From Paenibacillus mucilaginosus 3016 (GTDB lineage Bacteria > Bacillota > Bacilli > Paenibacillales > NBRC-103111), in contig NC_016935.1 of NCBI RefSeq assembly GCF_000250655.1, positions 5,102,001-5,166,000 of the forward strand: a stretch of 64,000 bases of DNA, in the 5' to 3' direction. Positions 8,520 through 16,277 of this stretch are shown here, in pieces. Every line of letters begins with the position of its first letter. Position 1 is the first letter of the stretch. A program made the position numbers and the translations under genes. The notes beneath the pieces were generated by a model, which did not search any database, was not told the origin of the DNA, and worked only from the letters and a program-made list of their open reading frames with translations.

Positions 8520-9383
8520 CTACACCCGGGCAAGCTTATCCGGGTTTAGCACGAAGTAGACTCCGGCAAATTTTCCGTGTCGGAGCTGTATAAACATAGC
8601 GGCCAGCGTTTCGTTCCCCGAACGAATGACGATCCCGTTCTCTCCGTTCAGAGGAGCACACTCGAATTGAAGCCTTTCCCGGTAATGGGACTGTGCACCC
8701 TTGAACCCGCTGAGCAGGAAGCGGGCCACGCGATCGCGCGTTTGCAGCTGACTCACAGCCGCGTTTCCTTTTCCGCCTCCGTCGAGGACGAGCATGACGT
8801 CTTCGGTCAGCAAAGACAGCACCTGATCGATATTGCCCTGCTCGAGGGAGGTGAGGAATCGGTCAACCCAATCCGCTTCGACCGCTTCGGCCGCGACCGT
8901 CTCCTCCTCGGAAATTCCCATCCTGCCTCTTGCCCGGCTCATCAGCTTGCGGCAATTCGCCTCCCGCTTTCCGAGCAGTTCGGCTATTTCGGGATAATCG
9001 AAGCCCAGCGCCTCACGCAGGACGAATACCGTCCGCTCTGCCGGCGTCAGCCGCTCGAGCAGTACGAGCATGGCGTATGACAGCAGATCGCGGCGGACGA
9101 CCTTCGACTCCAGAGTATCCTCTTCCGGCGTCCGGATCGGTTCGGGGAGCCACGGACCGACGTACATTTCCCGTTTCTTCCGCGCCGACTTCTGCTGGTT
9201 GAGGCAGTGATTGGTGACTATTTTGCACAAATACGCCTTCGGCTCCACCAATCGTTCGGGAGGTATGCCGCACACCTTAACAAACACATCCTGCACCGCA
9301 TCTTCCGCGTCAGCCGCAGAGCCTGTCAACTGATATGCCAAGGTGAACAGCAGCGCTCGATATTGATCGTACAGTTCTTCCAT
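8520..9383 (-). CDS. sigJ: ECF41-type RNA polymerase sigma factor (SigJ family) with SnoaL-like tail
   Basis: A 287-residue sigma-70 family factor. Region 2 (Y-D-Q-Y-R-A-L-L-F-T-L-A-Y-Q-L-T-G-S-A-A-D-A-E-D-A-V-Q-D in short pieces) is at residues 4-70 and region 4 (T-P-A-E-R-T-V-F-V-L-R-E, D-Y-P-E-I-A-E-L-L-G) near 115-165. The C-terminal extension carries the ECF41 signatures D-G-G-G-K and, at the very end, N-P-D-K-L. In that group the SnoaL-like tail tunes activity in place of an anti-sigma factor. I prefer start 9383 (site AAGGTGAG); an upstream ATG at 9434 overlaps the P450 stop as TAATG and would add 17 residues. It shares an operon with the P450 and has a family-type promoter upstream of both. 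Confidence 0.92.
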   Translation of the reverse strand: MEELYDQYRALLFTLAYQLTGSAADAEDAVQDVFVKVCGIPPERLVEPKAYLCKIVTNHCLNQQKSARKKREMYVGPWLPEPIRTPEEDTLESKVVRRDLLSYAMLVLLERLTPAERTVFVLREALGFDYPEIAELLGKREANCRKLMSRARGRMGISEEETVAAEAVEADWVDRFLTSLEQGNIDQVLSLLTEDVMLVLDGGGKGNAAVSQLQTRDRVARFLLSGFKGAQSHYRERLQFECAPLNGENGIVIRSGNETLAAMFIQLRHGKFAGVYFVLNPDKLARV

Positions 9384-9433
9384 TCGCGGTCTCACCTTCT
9401 CCGGGCTGCTTGGAACAGAACCTGCCCTATACA

Positions 9434-10660
9434 TTAAAACTGAACCGGTAATTCAACTAATCCGCGCATCACATAAGCGGGGACCCATTGTAACGTGCCG
9501 GGATCCGTACTCAGACGCAGATTAGGCATTCTGCGCAGTAGAGTGAGAAGGGCAATCTGACCTTCAAGCCGGGCCAGCGGGGCACCCAGACAGTGGTGAA
9601 TCCCCGTACCAAAGGCAAGATGACGGTTATTCTTTCGAGTAATGTCAAATCGGTCCGGATGAATAAATTGTGCCTCATCCCGGTTCGCTGAAGCTAAAGC
9701 TACGGCGATCATGTCTCCTTTACGTATCAGCTGCTCATGGAACGGAACATCTTCACCTGCCCATCGGCTGGACGCCAGCTCTACCGGCCCGTAGAAGCGC
9801 AATATTTCCTCGACCGCAGATGAGATGAGCCCAGGATGGCTCTTGAGCTTTTCCCATTGCTCCGGATGCTGCAGCAAAGCGAATACCCCATTTCCAATCA
9901 AATTCACCGTCGTTTCATGTCCGGCCACAATGAGCAAAAAAATCATCGAATACAATTCATTTTCTGTAAGCTGTTCTCCCTCTGTCTCTGCTTGAATCAA
10001 TGAACTGACAAGGTCTTCATCCGGATCGTTCCGCCGCTCTTCAATCAGCTGACCCATGTATTTAATAAAAGACCGAATCTGGGGGAGCGCCTCCTGGATT
10101 TTCTCAGGCAGGTGAACAGCCCTGACGATCGCGTTAGACCAATCCCGGAACGAATCACGGTCTTCCGCAGGAATCCCCAGCATTTCACAAATCACAATGA
10201 TAGGTAAAGGAAAAGCAAAGTCATCCATTACATTCATGTTCCCTTTGTCTTGAATCTCATCCAGTAACGTGTCAGCGATCTCTTGAATTCGACCGCGCAG
10301 TTCCTCGATCATTTTTGGCGTGAACGCTTTTTGCACCAGGTTGCGCAAGCGGGTATGATCCGGGGGATCGGAAGCCACCATATTGCGAATGAGTAAATCC
10401 CTTTCCAGCATGGGAAACGTCCATTTGTCCATCTGCTCTTGGCTCAACAGTGTATGCGGATTCTTAATAAACCGGCTGTCTTTCAATGCGGCCTGTGCAT
10501 CTTCGTATCGTGTGATGAGCCAAGCCGTTTGACCGTTAGGAAGCATGAAACGATAAACGGGCTCTTGTTCCCTCAGCTGTGCATATAAAGAATAGGCATT
10601 ACGCTTAAATTCAGAAGAAAACAAATCGAGTTGAGGTGCTTCATGATCCGGAATGGACAT
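9434..10660 (-). CDS. Cytochrome P450 monooxygenase
   Basis: A 408-residue soluble haem monooxygenase of bacterial class I type. The I-helix oxygen-activation motif A-G-H-E-T-T is near residue 250, the K-helix E-x-x-R motif is E-E-I-L-R, and the haem-binding loop F-G-T-G-I-H-H-C-L-G places the axial thiolate at C357. Overall it resembles the CYP107/BiOI-like macrolide and fatty-acid hydroxylases; the substrate is unknown. Start 10660 follows an AAAGGGAGA site that is part of a tandem 21-base repeat; two in-frame ATGs further upstream inside those repeats would add up to 15 residues. The sigma-factor gene follows directly, and no ferredoxin or reductase gene is nearby, so redox partners must come from elsewhere. 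Confidence 0.93.
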   Translation of the reverse strand: MSIPDHEAPQLDLFSSEFKRNAYSLYAQLREQEPVYRFMLPNGQTAWLITRYEDAQAALKDSRFIKNPHTLLSQEQMDKWTFPMLERDLLIRNMVASDPPDHTRLRNLVQKAFTPKMIEELRGRIQEIADTLLDEIQDKGNMNVMDDFAFPLPIIVICEMLGIPAEDRDSFRDWSNAIVRAVHLPEKIQEALPQIRSFIKYMGQLIEERRNDPDEDLVSSLIQAETEGEQLTENELYSMIFLLIVAGHETTVNLIGNGVFALLQHPEQWEKLKSHPGLISSAVEEILRFYGPVELASSRWAGEDVPFHEQLIRKGDMIAVALASANRDEAQFIHPDRFDITRKNNRHLAFGTGIHHCLGAPLARLEGQIALLTLLRRMPNLRLSTDPGTLQWVPAYVMRGLVELPVQF

Positions 10661-10666
10661 CGTTTC

Positions 10667-10720
10667 ATCTCCCTTTCTCCTCATTTGATCTCCCTTTCTC
10701 CTCATTTGATCTCCCTTTCT
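10667..10720 (-). repeat. 21-bp tandem repeat containing duplicated ribosome sites before the P450
   Basis: Two full 21-base units (10667-10687 and 10688-10708) and a 12-base partial unit. Each full unit, read on the minus strand, holds both an ATG and an AGGAGAAAGGGAG Shine-Dalgarno-like run, in frame with the P450, so copy-number change by slippage would add or remove seven residues or one ribosome site without breaking the frame. Confidence 0.9.
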
Positions 10721-10760
10721 TCAGGAGTCAACCTCGGCTCCTTCTGGGTTCTGCACATAT

Positions 10761-10787
10761 AACAAGATAAGGTTCTGATCTGTGACA
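10761..10787 (-). promoter_or_regulatory. Candidate ECF41-dependent promoter of the P450-sigma operon
   Basis: On the minus strand a perfect TGTCACA (10781-10787) is followed after exactly 16 bases by TGTT (10761-10764). The published ECF41 promoter pattern is TGTCACA in the -35 region and CGTC in the -10 region with 16 bases between them; the -35 matches fully and the -10 only at two positions. It sits about 100 bases before the P450 start, in front of an operon that ends with an ECF41 sigma gene, as expected for autoregulation. Confidence 0.6.
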
Positions 10788-10897
10788 TCGGTGGCGAAAA
10801 AAAATAGGAGCCCGCTTCTTATTCCCACACTTTACCAGCCGCCATTTCCTGCGGTCAATATCCGAGCGGTCATCGCCGGCTTCAACGTTCAAAGACC

Positions 10898-10935
10898 AAA
10901 GAAGCCCGACAGGGATGATCCCTGTCAGGCTTCTT
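10898..10935 (-). terminator. Terminator after the pectate lyase gene
   Basis: A near-perfect stem: AAGAAGCC-GACAGGGAT pairs with ATCCCTGTC-AGGCTTCTT around one or two loop bases. On the minus strand it is followed by TTTGGTCTTTG. It lies 38 bases past the lyase stop. Confidence 0.8.
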
Positions 10936-10972
10936 CGCGCATGGGCAATGCCGCCTCTACCGGCTTCGTTCC

Positions 10973-12294
10973 CTACTCCAGCTCCACCGAGAACTGGTGC
11001 AGCCACTCGTCGATCCCGGTCGCCGGCACGGTCAGCTTCCGCGTAACCGCCGCGGCAGCCGGATAGCCGCCGACCTCGTTCTGGCTGTTCAGGATGCGGC
11101 CGGTGCCATTGAGCGTCTCGGACACTATGCGCTTGTCCACCGCGTCCCGGTCCTTCGGCCGAGCGCCTGCATGCTGCGTCACATACGCCAGCACCTCGCT
11201 TGAAGGGCGCACCGTCAGGCCGGAGGCCGGCCAGGACGGTTTGCTGCCGAGCAGCTTCACGCCGCCGAACGTCTGCGGCACCGCCTGGCCGGAGCGGTCC
11301 ACCGCCTTGTTATCTTCCATGTACGCCTCGCCGCTGTTCGAATTCGTTCCGACGAGACCGAGGCCGGAGACCGTGTTCACCCCATGCCTCATATAGTTAC
11401 CCACAATGCTGACCTTGGGACCTTGAGGCGTGATCGTGGACGAGGTCCATTCGCCAGGCACATACCCGAGCCGCATCGCCCACTTGCCCGGGTTGTGGAT
11501 CACGTTGTTGACGATCACCCCGGTGGCAAAGCCCTTGAACCACGGATTGCGCTCATAGTTATGGGCAAACAGGTTGCCGACGATCGCCGCATCGGTCACG
11601 TAATCATGGATGAGGGTGCCCATGGAGTGGGGCCCCTTCGCATGCACGGAATCATGAAGGCCTTCAGCGATAATGTTGTTGCTGAACGTCAGCTTCCGGG
11701 AGGTGCCGTTCGGTCCGTCGAACCGGGGACCCGAGGCCGAGAGCGTCTCATCGACACCCCAGGCGAACGAGCAGTGGTCGATCACGATGTTGTAGGCATT
11801 GGCGCCATACGTCGAGACATCGGGCTCATAGCCGCTTCCCTTGGCCGCGCCGGCATCGCCCATCCGGAACCGGATGTGCTTCATGAGCACATCATGCGTC
11901 TTGATCTGCATGCCGCCGCGGATCAGGGTGATCCCCGGAGAAGGAGCGGTCTGTCCGGCAATGGTGACATAGGGCTCGGATACGACCAGCGTCTGCTGGC
12001 CGAGGTCAATGACGCCCCCCACCTCGAACACAATAATGCGCGGACCTTTGGCCGCCAGAGCCGCCTTCAGGGACCCGGCCCCATCCGCATTCAGGTTCGT
12101 GACCTTGATGACCGTGCCTCCGCGGCCGGCCGGCGTGTCCACGCCATAACCTTGAGCGCCGGGGAACACCGAAGCTGCCGCGACAGCGGGCAGCAGGCCG
12201 GACGGGGCTGAGGCAGCCGCCGTCACGAAAGGGCAAAGCTGAGGATCGACGTGCCGATCCTGCGCGACAGAGTACGTTTGATGGCCGAAATCAT
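10973..12294 (-). CDS. Secreted pectate lyase family 1 protein, frameshifted after the signal peptide
   Basis: A right-handed beta-helix polysaccharide lyase (PL1 type), expected to cleave pectin outside the cell. The mature domain begins F-P-G-A-Q-G-Y-G and shows the A-G-R-G-G, I-V-F-E-V-G-G, T-I-A-G-Q-T-A-P-S-P-G-I and V-I-D-H-C-S-F-A-W-G segments of this family. The continuous frame begins only at a GTG at 12226. Upstream, an ATG at 12294 with a perfect AAAGGAGGA site encodes 23 residues of a basic-plus-hydrophobic signal peptide and then hits TGA at 12223-12225. Adding one T in the CTTTC tract at 12227-12231 fuses the two into a 440-residue protein with a complete signal peptide. I read this as a single-base deletion, either sequencing error or a recent mutation. 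Without it the enzyme could not be exported. Confidence 0.85.
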
Positions 12295-12438
12295 CTGGAT
12301 TCCTCCTTTGAACTTTGAAGTTGATAAGACATCTGACTAGGCAAACAAGCTTCCGCTTCTCCTCCTTTCCGGGCTCCGCAGCTCCCCGAAGACCGGACTC
12401 CCTGCCTAACGGTCTCGGTGCACTGCGGATGCTCCTTT

Positions 12439-12467
12439 CTTATACCTGATCTGGTAAATTACAGCAA
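12439..12467 (-). promoter_or_regulatory. Candidate promoter of the pectate lyase gene
   Basis: TTGCTG (12462-12467) and TATAAG (12439-12444) on the minus strand are separated by 17 bases. The predicted start near 12432 gives a 138-base leader. The leader contains inverted segments (TTAGGCA near 12400 and TGCCTAG near 12335) that could fold, but I do not recognise a known riboswitch. The rest of the 386-base gap 12295-12680 holds this leader and the efflux-gene terminator. Confidence 0.45.
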
Positions 12468-12532
12468 TAACCCATATTTAACTTCCGCCTCTCTCCCCCC
12501 TGCAGCCTGCCGCACAGACCGCCCTCCGCGCC

Positions 12533-12568
12533 AAAAAGCCGCATCCGGCAGAGCGGAAGCGGCTTTCT
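12533..12568 (-). terminator. Terminator after the efflux MFS gene
   Basis: On the minus strand AAAGCCGC and GCGGCTTT form the stem of a hairpin followed by TTTTTGG; it lies about 110 bases past the MFS stop. Confidence 0.65.
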
Positions 12569-12680
12569 TTCGTTCGATATGCTGAGGGAAACCAGGCGGC
12601 TTTGACATCCGCGGCCCTCGGCTGATCCAAGACAGTGATTATCCGGATCATCCTGCAGCGGCACGGCTGTTACCCTGCTC

Positions 12681-14045
12681 CTACGGTTTCTCCCTCCCTC
12701 GGCGGAAGACGGTAAAGTAGAGGGCGACGAAGCCGATGATCCAGGCGGCGAAGATCAGGAAGACGCTGCTGAAGGCCCCTCCTCCCTGCCCCTGATACAT
12801 GGGATTCAGTGAAGAGGCGGATGAACCGCCGTCGAGCACCGCCCCGATCAGGGTCGTGCCGACCGCTCCGGTGATGAAGCTCGCCATCATGTAGATGCCC
12901 ATGCCGACCCCGGTCTGCCTGCCGGTCAGCGTCCGGGACACCGTACCGGCCATCCCGATCTGCGCGAAGGTCAGTCCGGTGTTGGTCAGGATGAGAAGGA
13001 CCGCGATGAGCAGGGGTGACGCCCCGGTGAAGGTGGACAGCAGCAGGTAGGATGCCGCCTGAAGAAGCAGCGCGCAGGCCGCGAGGAACCGGTTCCCCTT
13101 CGAATCGGCGATCCTCCCTCCTATAAGCCCGAGAAGCGCGGCAAGCAGGGCGCCCGGGAACATGACCACTCCCGTCTCCATGGAGGACAGGCCGTTCACG
13201 GAGCTGAGCATCTGCGGCACGAGATACGGCACGCACAGATTGAGCGTCAGGATCATACACCCGATGATCAGGCCGGCCGTGTACTTCGCATTCCGGAAGA
13301 TGCCGGGCGAGACGAACGGATCTGCGGTACGGTGAATGCGCAGATAGAACAGCGCGAATACGGCCAGGGTCAGTCCGAAGAGCGCCCAGCTCCGCTGCGT
13401 GATGGAGAGCAGCAGCAGCGCGATGCCTGCGGCCAGCAGGAGGCCTCCGGCCAGGTCTGTCCGCCCCGGCTGGCTGCGCTCCTCCGGCAGGTGCCTGCGG
13501 AAGAGCGGAAGCGAGACCAGCACAAGCAGGGAGATCAGGAACAGGAAGCGCCAGCTGACCAGCCCGATGATGAAGCCGGCGATGATCGGACCGATGGCCG
13601 TTCCGAGCGCCATGCCGGCTGAGGTGATGCCAAGTGCCCGGCCTCGCTTCTCTCCCGGAATATAGCGAATGGGAATCAGCATGGATGAGGCCGGGATCAC
13701 CGAGGCGCCCATCGATTGGAGGATACGGCCGGCGATGATCATCCAGTAGCTCGTGGAGAAGAGCCCGAGCAGGGAGCCTGCCGCGATGAGGACCAGCCCG
13801 GCGGTGATCAGATTCTTGAGCGGGAACCGGTCCGCGAGCTTGCCGTACGTGACCGATCCGACGGCATAGACGATAATATAGGCGGTGACCACCCAGCTGA
13901 CCTCCGAGGAGGTCAGCCCGAATTCCTGACGGAGCACGGGAAGCGCCACATTGAACATGGTGGAGTTCATCACCGAGATGACCATGGCAAACGCAAGGGT
14001 CCAGATGATTTTGAATGAGTGAGATGAATTAGGGCTGCTTTCCAT
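12681..14045 (-). CDS. 14-helix MFS drug efflux transporter (DHA2, TetL-like)
   Basis: A 454-residue membrane exporter that swaps protons for a drug or aromatic compound. Motif A is G-K-L-A-D-R-F-P-L-K-N, motif C-like glycines follow in the fifth helix (A-L-G-T-A-I-G-P-I-I-A-G), and length and the S-T-M-F-N-V-A-L-P-V-L opening match the TetL/LmrB group with 14 helices. Start 14045 has AAAGGATG upstream. The quercetinase gene ends 13 bases before it on the same strand, so they form an operon. In B. subtilis the quercetinase gene and the LmrB exporter respond to the same flavonoid-sensing repressors; this arrangement places both in one transcript. The most likely role is efflux of flavonoids or similar plant phenolics. 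Confidence 0.88.
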   Translation of the reverse strand: MESSPNSSHSFKIIWTLAFAMVISVMNSTMFNVALPVLRQEFGLTSSEVSWVVTAYIIVYAVGSVTYGKLADRFPLKNLITAGLVLIAAGSLLGLFSTSYWMIIAGRILQSMGASVIPASSMLIPIRYIPGEKRGRALGITSAGMALGTAIGPIIAGFIIGLVSWRFLFLISLLVLVSLPLFRRHLPEERSQPGRTDLAGGLLLAAGIALLLLSITQRSWALFGLTLAVFALFYLRIHRTADPFVSPGIFRNAKYTAGLIIGCMILTLNLCVPYLVPQMLSSVNGLSSMETGVVMFPGALLAALLGLIGGRIADSKGNRFLAACALLLQAASYLLLSTFTGASPLLIAVLLILTNTGLTFAQIGMAGTVSRTLTGRQTGVGMGIYMMASFITGAVGTTLIGAVLDGGSSASSLNPMYQGQGGGAFSSVFLIFAAWIIGFVALYFTVFRRGREKP

Positions 14046-14058
14046 GCGGTACCATCCT

Positions 14059-15087
14059 TTACTTGCGGTCCAGCGGAGACTTCGCCACTACCTTGAGATC
14101 GAGTTCATGAATGATGCCGAGGACGCGGTCCATCCGGAGCGGCCCCGGCTCGGACGGGAAGATATGATCTTCATACGGGTCGCCGAGCGTGCGGAAGAAC
14201 GGCTCGAACAGGCCGGATACGAGCAGGCCGACAACCTGGGTGTAGTCCGCATCCAGGCGGTAAGAGTGCAGCGTGCCCGCCGGCACGTGCAGGAAGTCGC
14301 CCGGCTGCAGCCGGATCTCCTCCCCGTTCGCCCACATGGTCATCTCCCCTTTGGTGCAGAAGAAGGTCTCCGTGTGGTGCTCATGATAATGCTCGACGAT
14401 CGGGTCGCCCTTCGGACCGATCGAGGACACGAAGATGTATTCGCCGTCCGTATTCTTCTGCGAGGCCAGAATGCTGTGGAGCTGATCCGCCGTCAGCAGC
14501 CGGTCGCCTTCTCCGCTCTCGAGCACATAAGGAGCGGCCGCACCCGGATTCACCCCTCCCTCTGCGACGGAGGAAGCACCCCACAGCACCGGGCCAGCCA
14601 GGAACTCGATATCCGCGGCTGCCGAAGCCTGCTCCAACTGCTCGGCGGTGATCGCGCCGACCGGCTTGGCCGGATGCTCCACCGGCGCGTACGGGGTGCC
14701 GAGAATGGAATACACCGCACTGATGCTGCCTGGAACGGTGTATGACGCCAGCTTCGTGCGGTGTCCCGCCATCCGGTAAGCATGCGGGGTGCCCGGTGGA
14801 ATGTGGACATAATCCCCGGCGGTGAGCAGATGATAGGTACCGTTCAGCAGGAACTCCAGCTTGCCTTCGAGCACGATGACGGATTCATAGGACTTAGCAT
14901 GCCGGTGAAGCGGGAATTCCTCCCCTTTGGCTCCGGAGAGCACCACCATTTCGAACACGCCGCCCGTGCTTTGGGAGCTGGCCATCACCGAGGCGACTTG
15001 TCTCCCGAACACATAGCGTTCGCCTTCTCCGGCACGAAGCAGATAAGGTCTCATTTCTTGCGGCAATCTTGTGCATACAACAGTCAT
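14059..15087 (-). CDS. qdoI: Quercetin 2,3-dioxygenase (bicupin)
   Basis: A 342-residue two-cupin dioxygenase closely resembling B. subtilis QdoI (YxaG, 337 residues), which opens the central ring of quercetin with release of carbon monoxide. The N-terminal cupin has metal ligands H61-x-H63, E68 and a later histidine in P-P-G-T-P-H-A-Y. The C-terminal cupin has H-Y-H-x-H-H-T-E-T and P-A-G-T-L-H-S-Y. Segments such as R-A-G-E-G-E-R-Y, E-S-G-E-G-D-R-L-L-T, and G-L-F-E-P-F-F-R-T-L-G-D-P-Y-E are nearly identical to the Bacillus enzyme. Start 15087 follows GAGGAGGAAC. It heads an operon with an MFS exporter and faces a divergent AraC-type regulator. It fits a life among plant roots. Confidence 0.93.
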   Translation of the reverse strand: MTVVCTRLPQEMRPYLLRAGEGERYVFGRQVASVMASSQSTGGVFEMVVLSGAKGEEFPLHRHAKSYESVIVLEGKLEFLLNGTYHLLTAGDYVHIPPGTPHAYRMAGHRTKLASYTVPGSISAVYSILGTPYAPVEHPAKPVGAITAEQLEQASAAADIEFLAGPVLWGASSVAEGGVNPGAAAPYVLESGEGDRLLTADQLHSILASQKNTDGEYIFVSSIGPKGDPIVEHYHEHHTETFFCTKGEMTMWANGEEIRLQPGDFLHVPAGTLHSYRLDADYTQVVGLLVSGLFEPFFRTLGDPYEDHIFPSEPGPLRMDRVLGIIHELDLKVVAKSPLDRK

Positions 15088-15134
15088 TACATTAGTTCCT
15101 CCTCATGAATAGCTTGCTTCCCAAGTCTACCTGA

Positions 15135-15144
15135 GGGGTACCCC
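15135..15144. promoter_or_regulatory. Palindrome GGGGTACCCC in the quercetinase control region
   Basis: A perfect 10-base palindrome 48 bases upstream of the quercetinase start, itself enclosed by CCTGA (15130-15134) and TCAGG (15157-15161). It is a candidate operator for the divergent regulator. Confidence 0.35.
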
Positions 15145-15227
15145 ACTCACCTATGGTCAGGGGCGACGCGGGATTGGGGGATTGCGACACCGGGCCGGTT
15201 GCACCGTCCTCCAAAGTTGGTTACTAT

Positions 15228-15310
15228 AAAACGATATGGAAAACGATATGGAAAACGACATGGAAAACGACAGCACGCACAACGACAGCGCGGATAACGA
15301 CAGCGCGGAT
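15228..15310. repeat. Short tandem repeats before the cupin-AraC regulator
   Basis: Three AAAACGATATGG-type 12-mers plus a fourth diverged copy (15228-15275) and two perfect 15-mers AACGACAGCGCGGAT (15281-15310). All units are multiples of three. From the ATG at 15236 they read as an open frame of M-E-N-D and S-A-D-N-D peptide repeats to a TAG at 15383-15385, overlapping the regulator start by 31 bases, but without a ribosome site. Confidence 0.85.
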
Positions 15311-15354
15311 AACGACACAGCCGTGATGACAGCGGCGGAAGGAGGAAACACCCG

Positions 15355-16251
15355 ATGGGTTCACCGGTACGGCCCTATCCCATAGAGCATGCGTTTGCGG
15401 ACGGAACCCCGATTTCCTTCCACCCCGTACAGGCCGACCGTCATTTTGATGTGCATACGCATCCCTTCCATGAGATCGCGTATATCGCCGAAGGAATCGG
15501 CACACTTGCAGCTGGACGAGATGCCATCCCCGTTGCCAAGGGAGATCTCATCTTCATTCCGAAGGACCGGGAGCATGTCTTCCAGCCGCAAAGGCATTCG
15601 ACCCTGGAGGTCTTGAACTGTCTGTTCAAGGAAGAGGTGCTGGACCCTCCGCAGGGGTTGTCCGGTTACCTCATTTTCGATGATATGGCCGAGATCACCG
15701 GCATGTTCCGGGAGTGCACGGACTGCATCAAGGTCAGGGAGCAGGCCGGCGAATTTGCGAGGCTCATGTATGCGCTGAAGCTGGAGCTGAGCTGGAAGCA
15801 GACAGGGTTCCGCTACAAGCTCTATATTTATCTCATGGACATGCTGACCCGCATCCGCCAGACGAGCCCCTTCTGTTCCGCCCCGCGTCCGGCGGCGGAT
15901 CCCGTGCAGTTCGCCGTGGACTACATTCACAAAGCTTACAGGAATCCGATGCCCCTGGAGGAATTCTGCCGGTCACTCGGGATATCCTTACGGCAGTTTC
16001 AGCGCAGATTCAAAGCCGAGACGGGCCGGACTTATACGCAGATGCTGCAGGATGTCCGGGTCCGGGTGAGCTGCGATCTTCTCCTTGATACGGACTGGAA
16101 CATTCAGACCGTAGCCCAGGAAGTGGGCCTTCAGGATATGAAGCACTTCTACCGGCTGTTCAGGGAGCGGTGCGCCATGACTCCCCACGAGCTGCGCCTG
16201 CAGATTGGCGGAGAGTCCCGGCCGAGCCCGGAGCGCAGGAACCATTCTTAG
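15355..16251 (+). CDS. AraC-family regulator with N-terminal cupin sensor
   Basis: A 298-residue transcription factor. Residues 10-130 form a cupin (H-F-D-V-H-T-H-P-F-H-E-I-A-Y-I, then F-I-P-K-D-R-E-H-V-F-Q-P) that usually binds a small ligand. Residues 185-290 form the AraC double helix-turn-helix (M-P-L-E-E-F-C-R-S-L-G-I-S-L-R-Q-F-Q-R-R-F, then V-G-L-Q-D-M-K-H-F-Y-R-L-F). Start 15355 has AAGGAGG nine bases upstream. It is divergent from the quercetinase-efflux operon, so it is the natural candidate to regulate it in response to a flavonoid, and it is followed 26 bases later by a MocR regulator in the same direction. Confidence 0.9.
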   Translation: MGSPVRPYPIEHAFADGTPISFHPVQADRHFDVHTHPFHEIAYIAEGIGTLAAGRDAIPVAKGDLIFIPKDREHVFQPQRHSTLEVLNCLFKEEVLDPPQGLSGYLIFDDMAEITGMFRECTDCIKVREQAGEFARLMYALKLELSWKQTGFRYKLYIYLMDMLTRIRQTSPFCSAPRPAADPVQFAVDYIHKAYRNPMPLEEFCRSLGISLRQFQRRFKAETGRTYTQMLQDVRVRVSCDLLLDTDWNIQTVAQEVGLQDMKHFYRLFRERCAMTPHELRLQIGGESRPSPERRNHS

Positions 16252-16277
16252 ATTTTCAAACAAATGAGGACAAGCCC

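Noticed and set aside
12300-12432. Known riboswitch before the pectate lyase
   Set aside because: I compared it from memory with c-di-GMP, SAM, TPP, glycine and preQ1 consensus cores and none fits.
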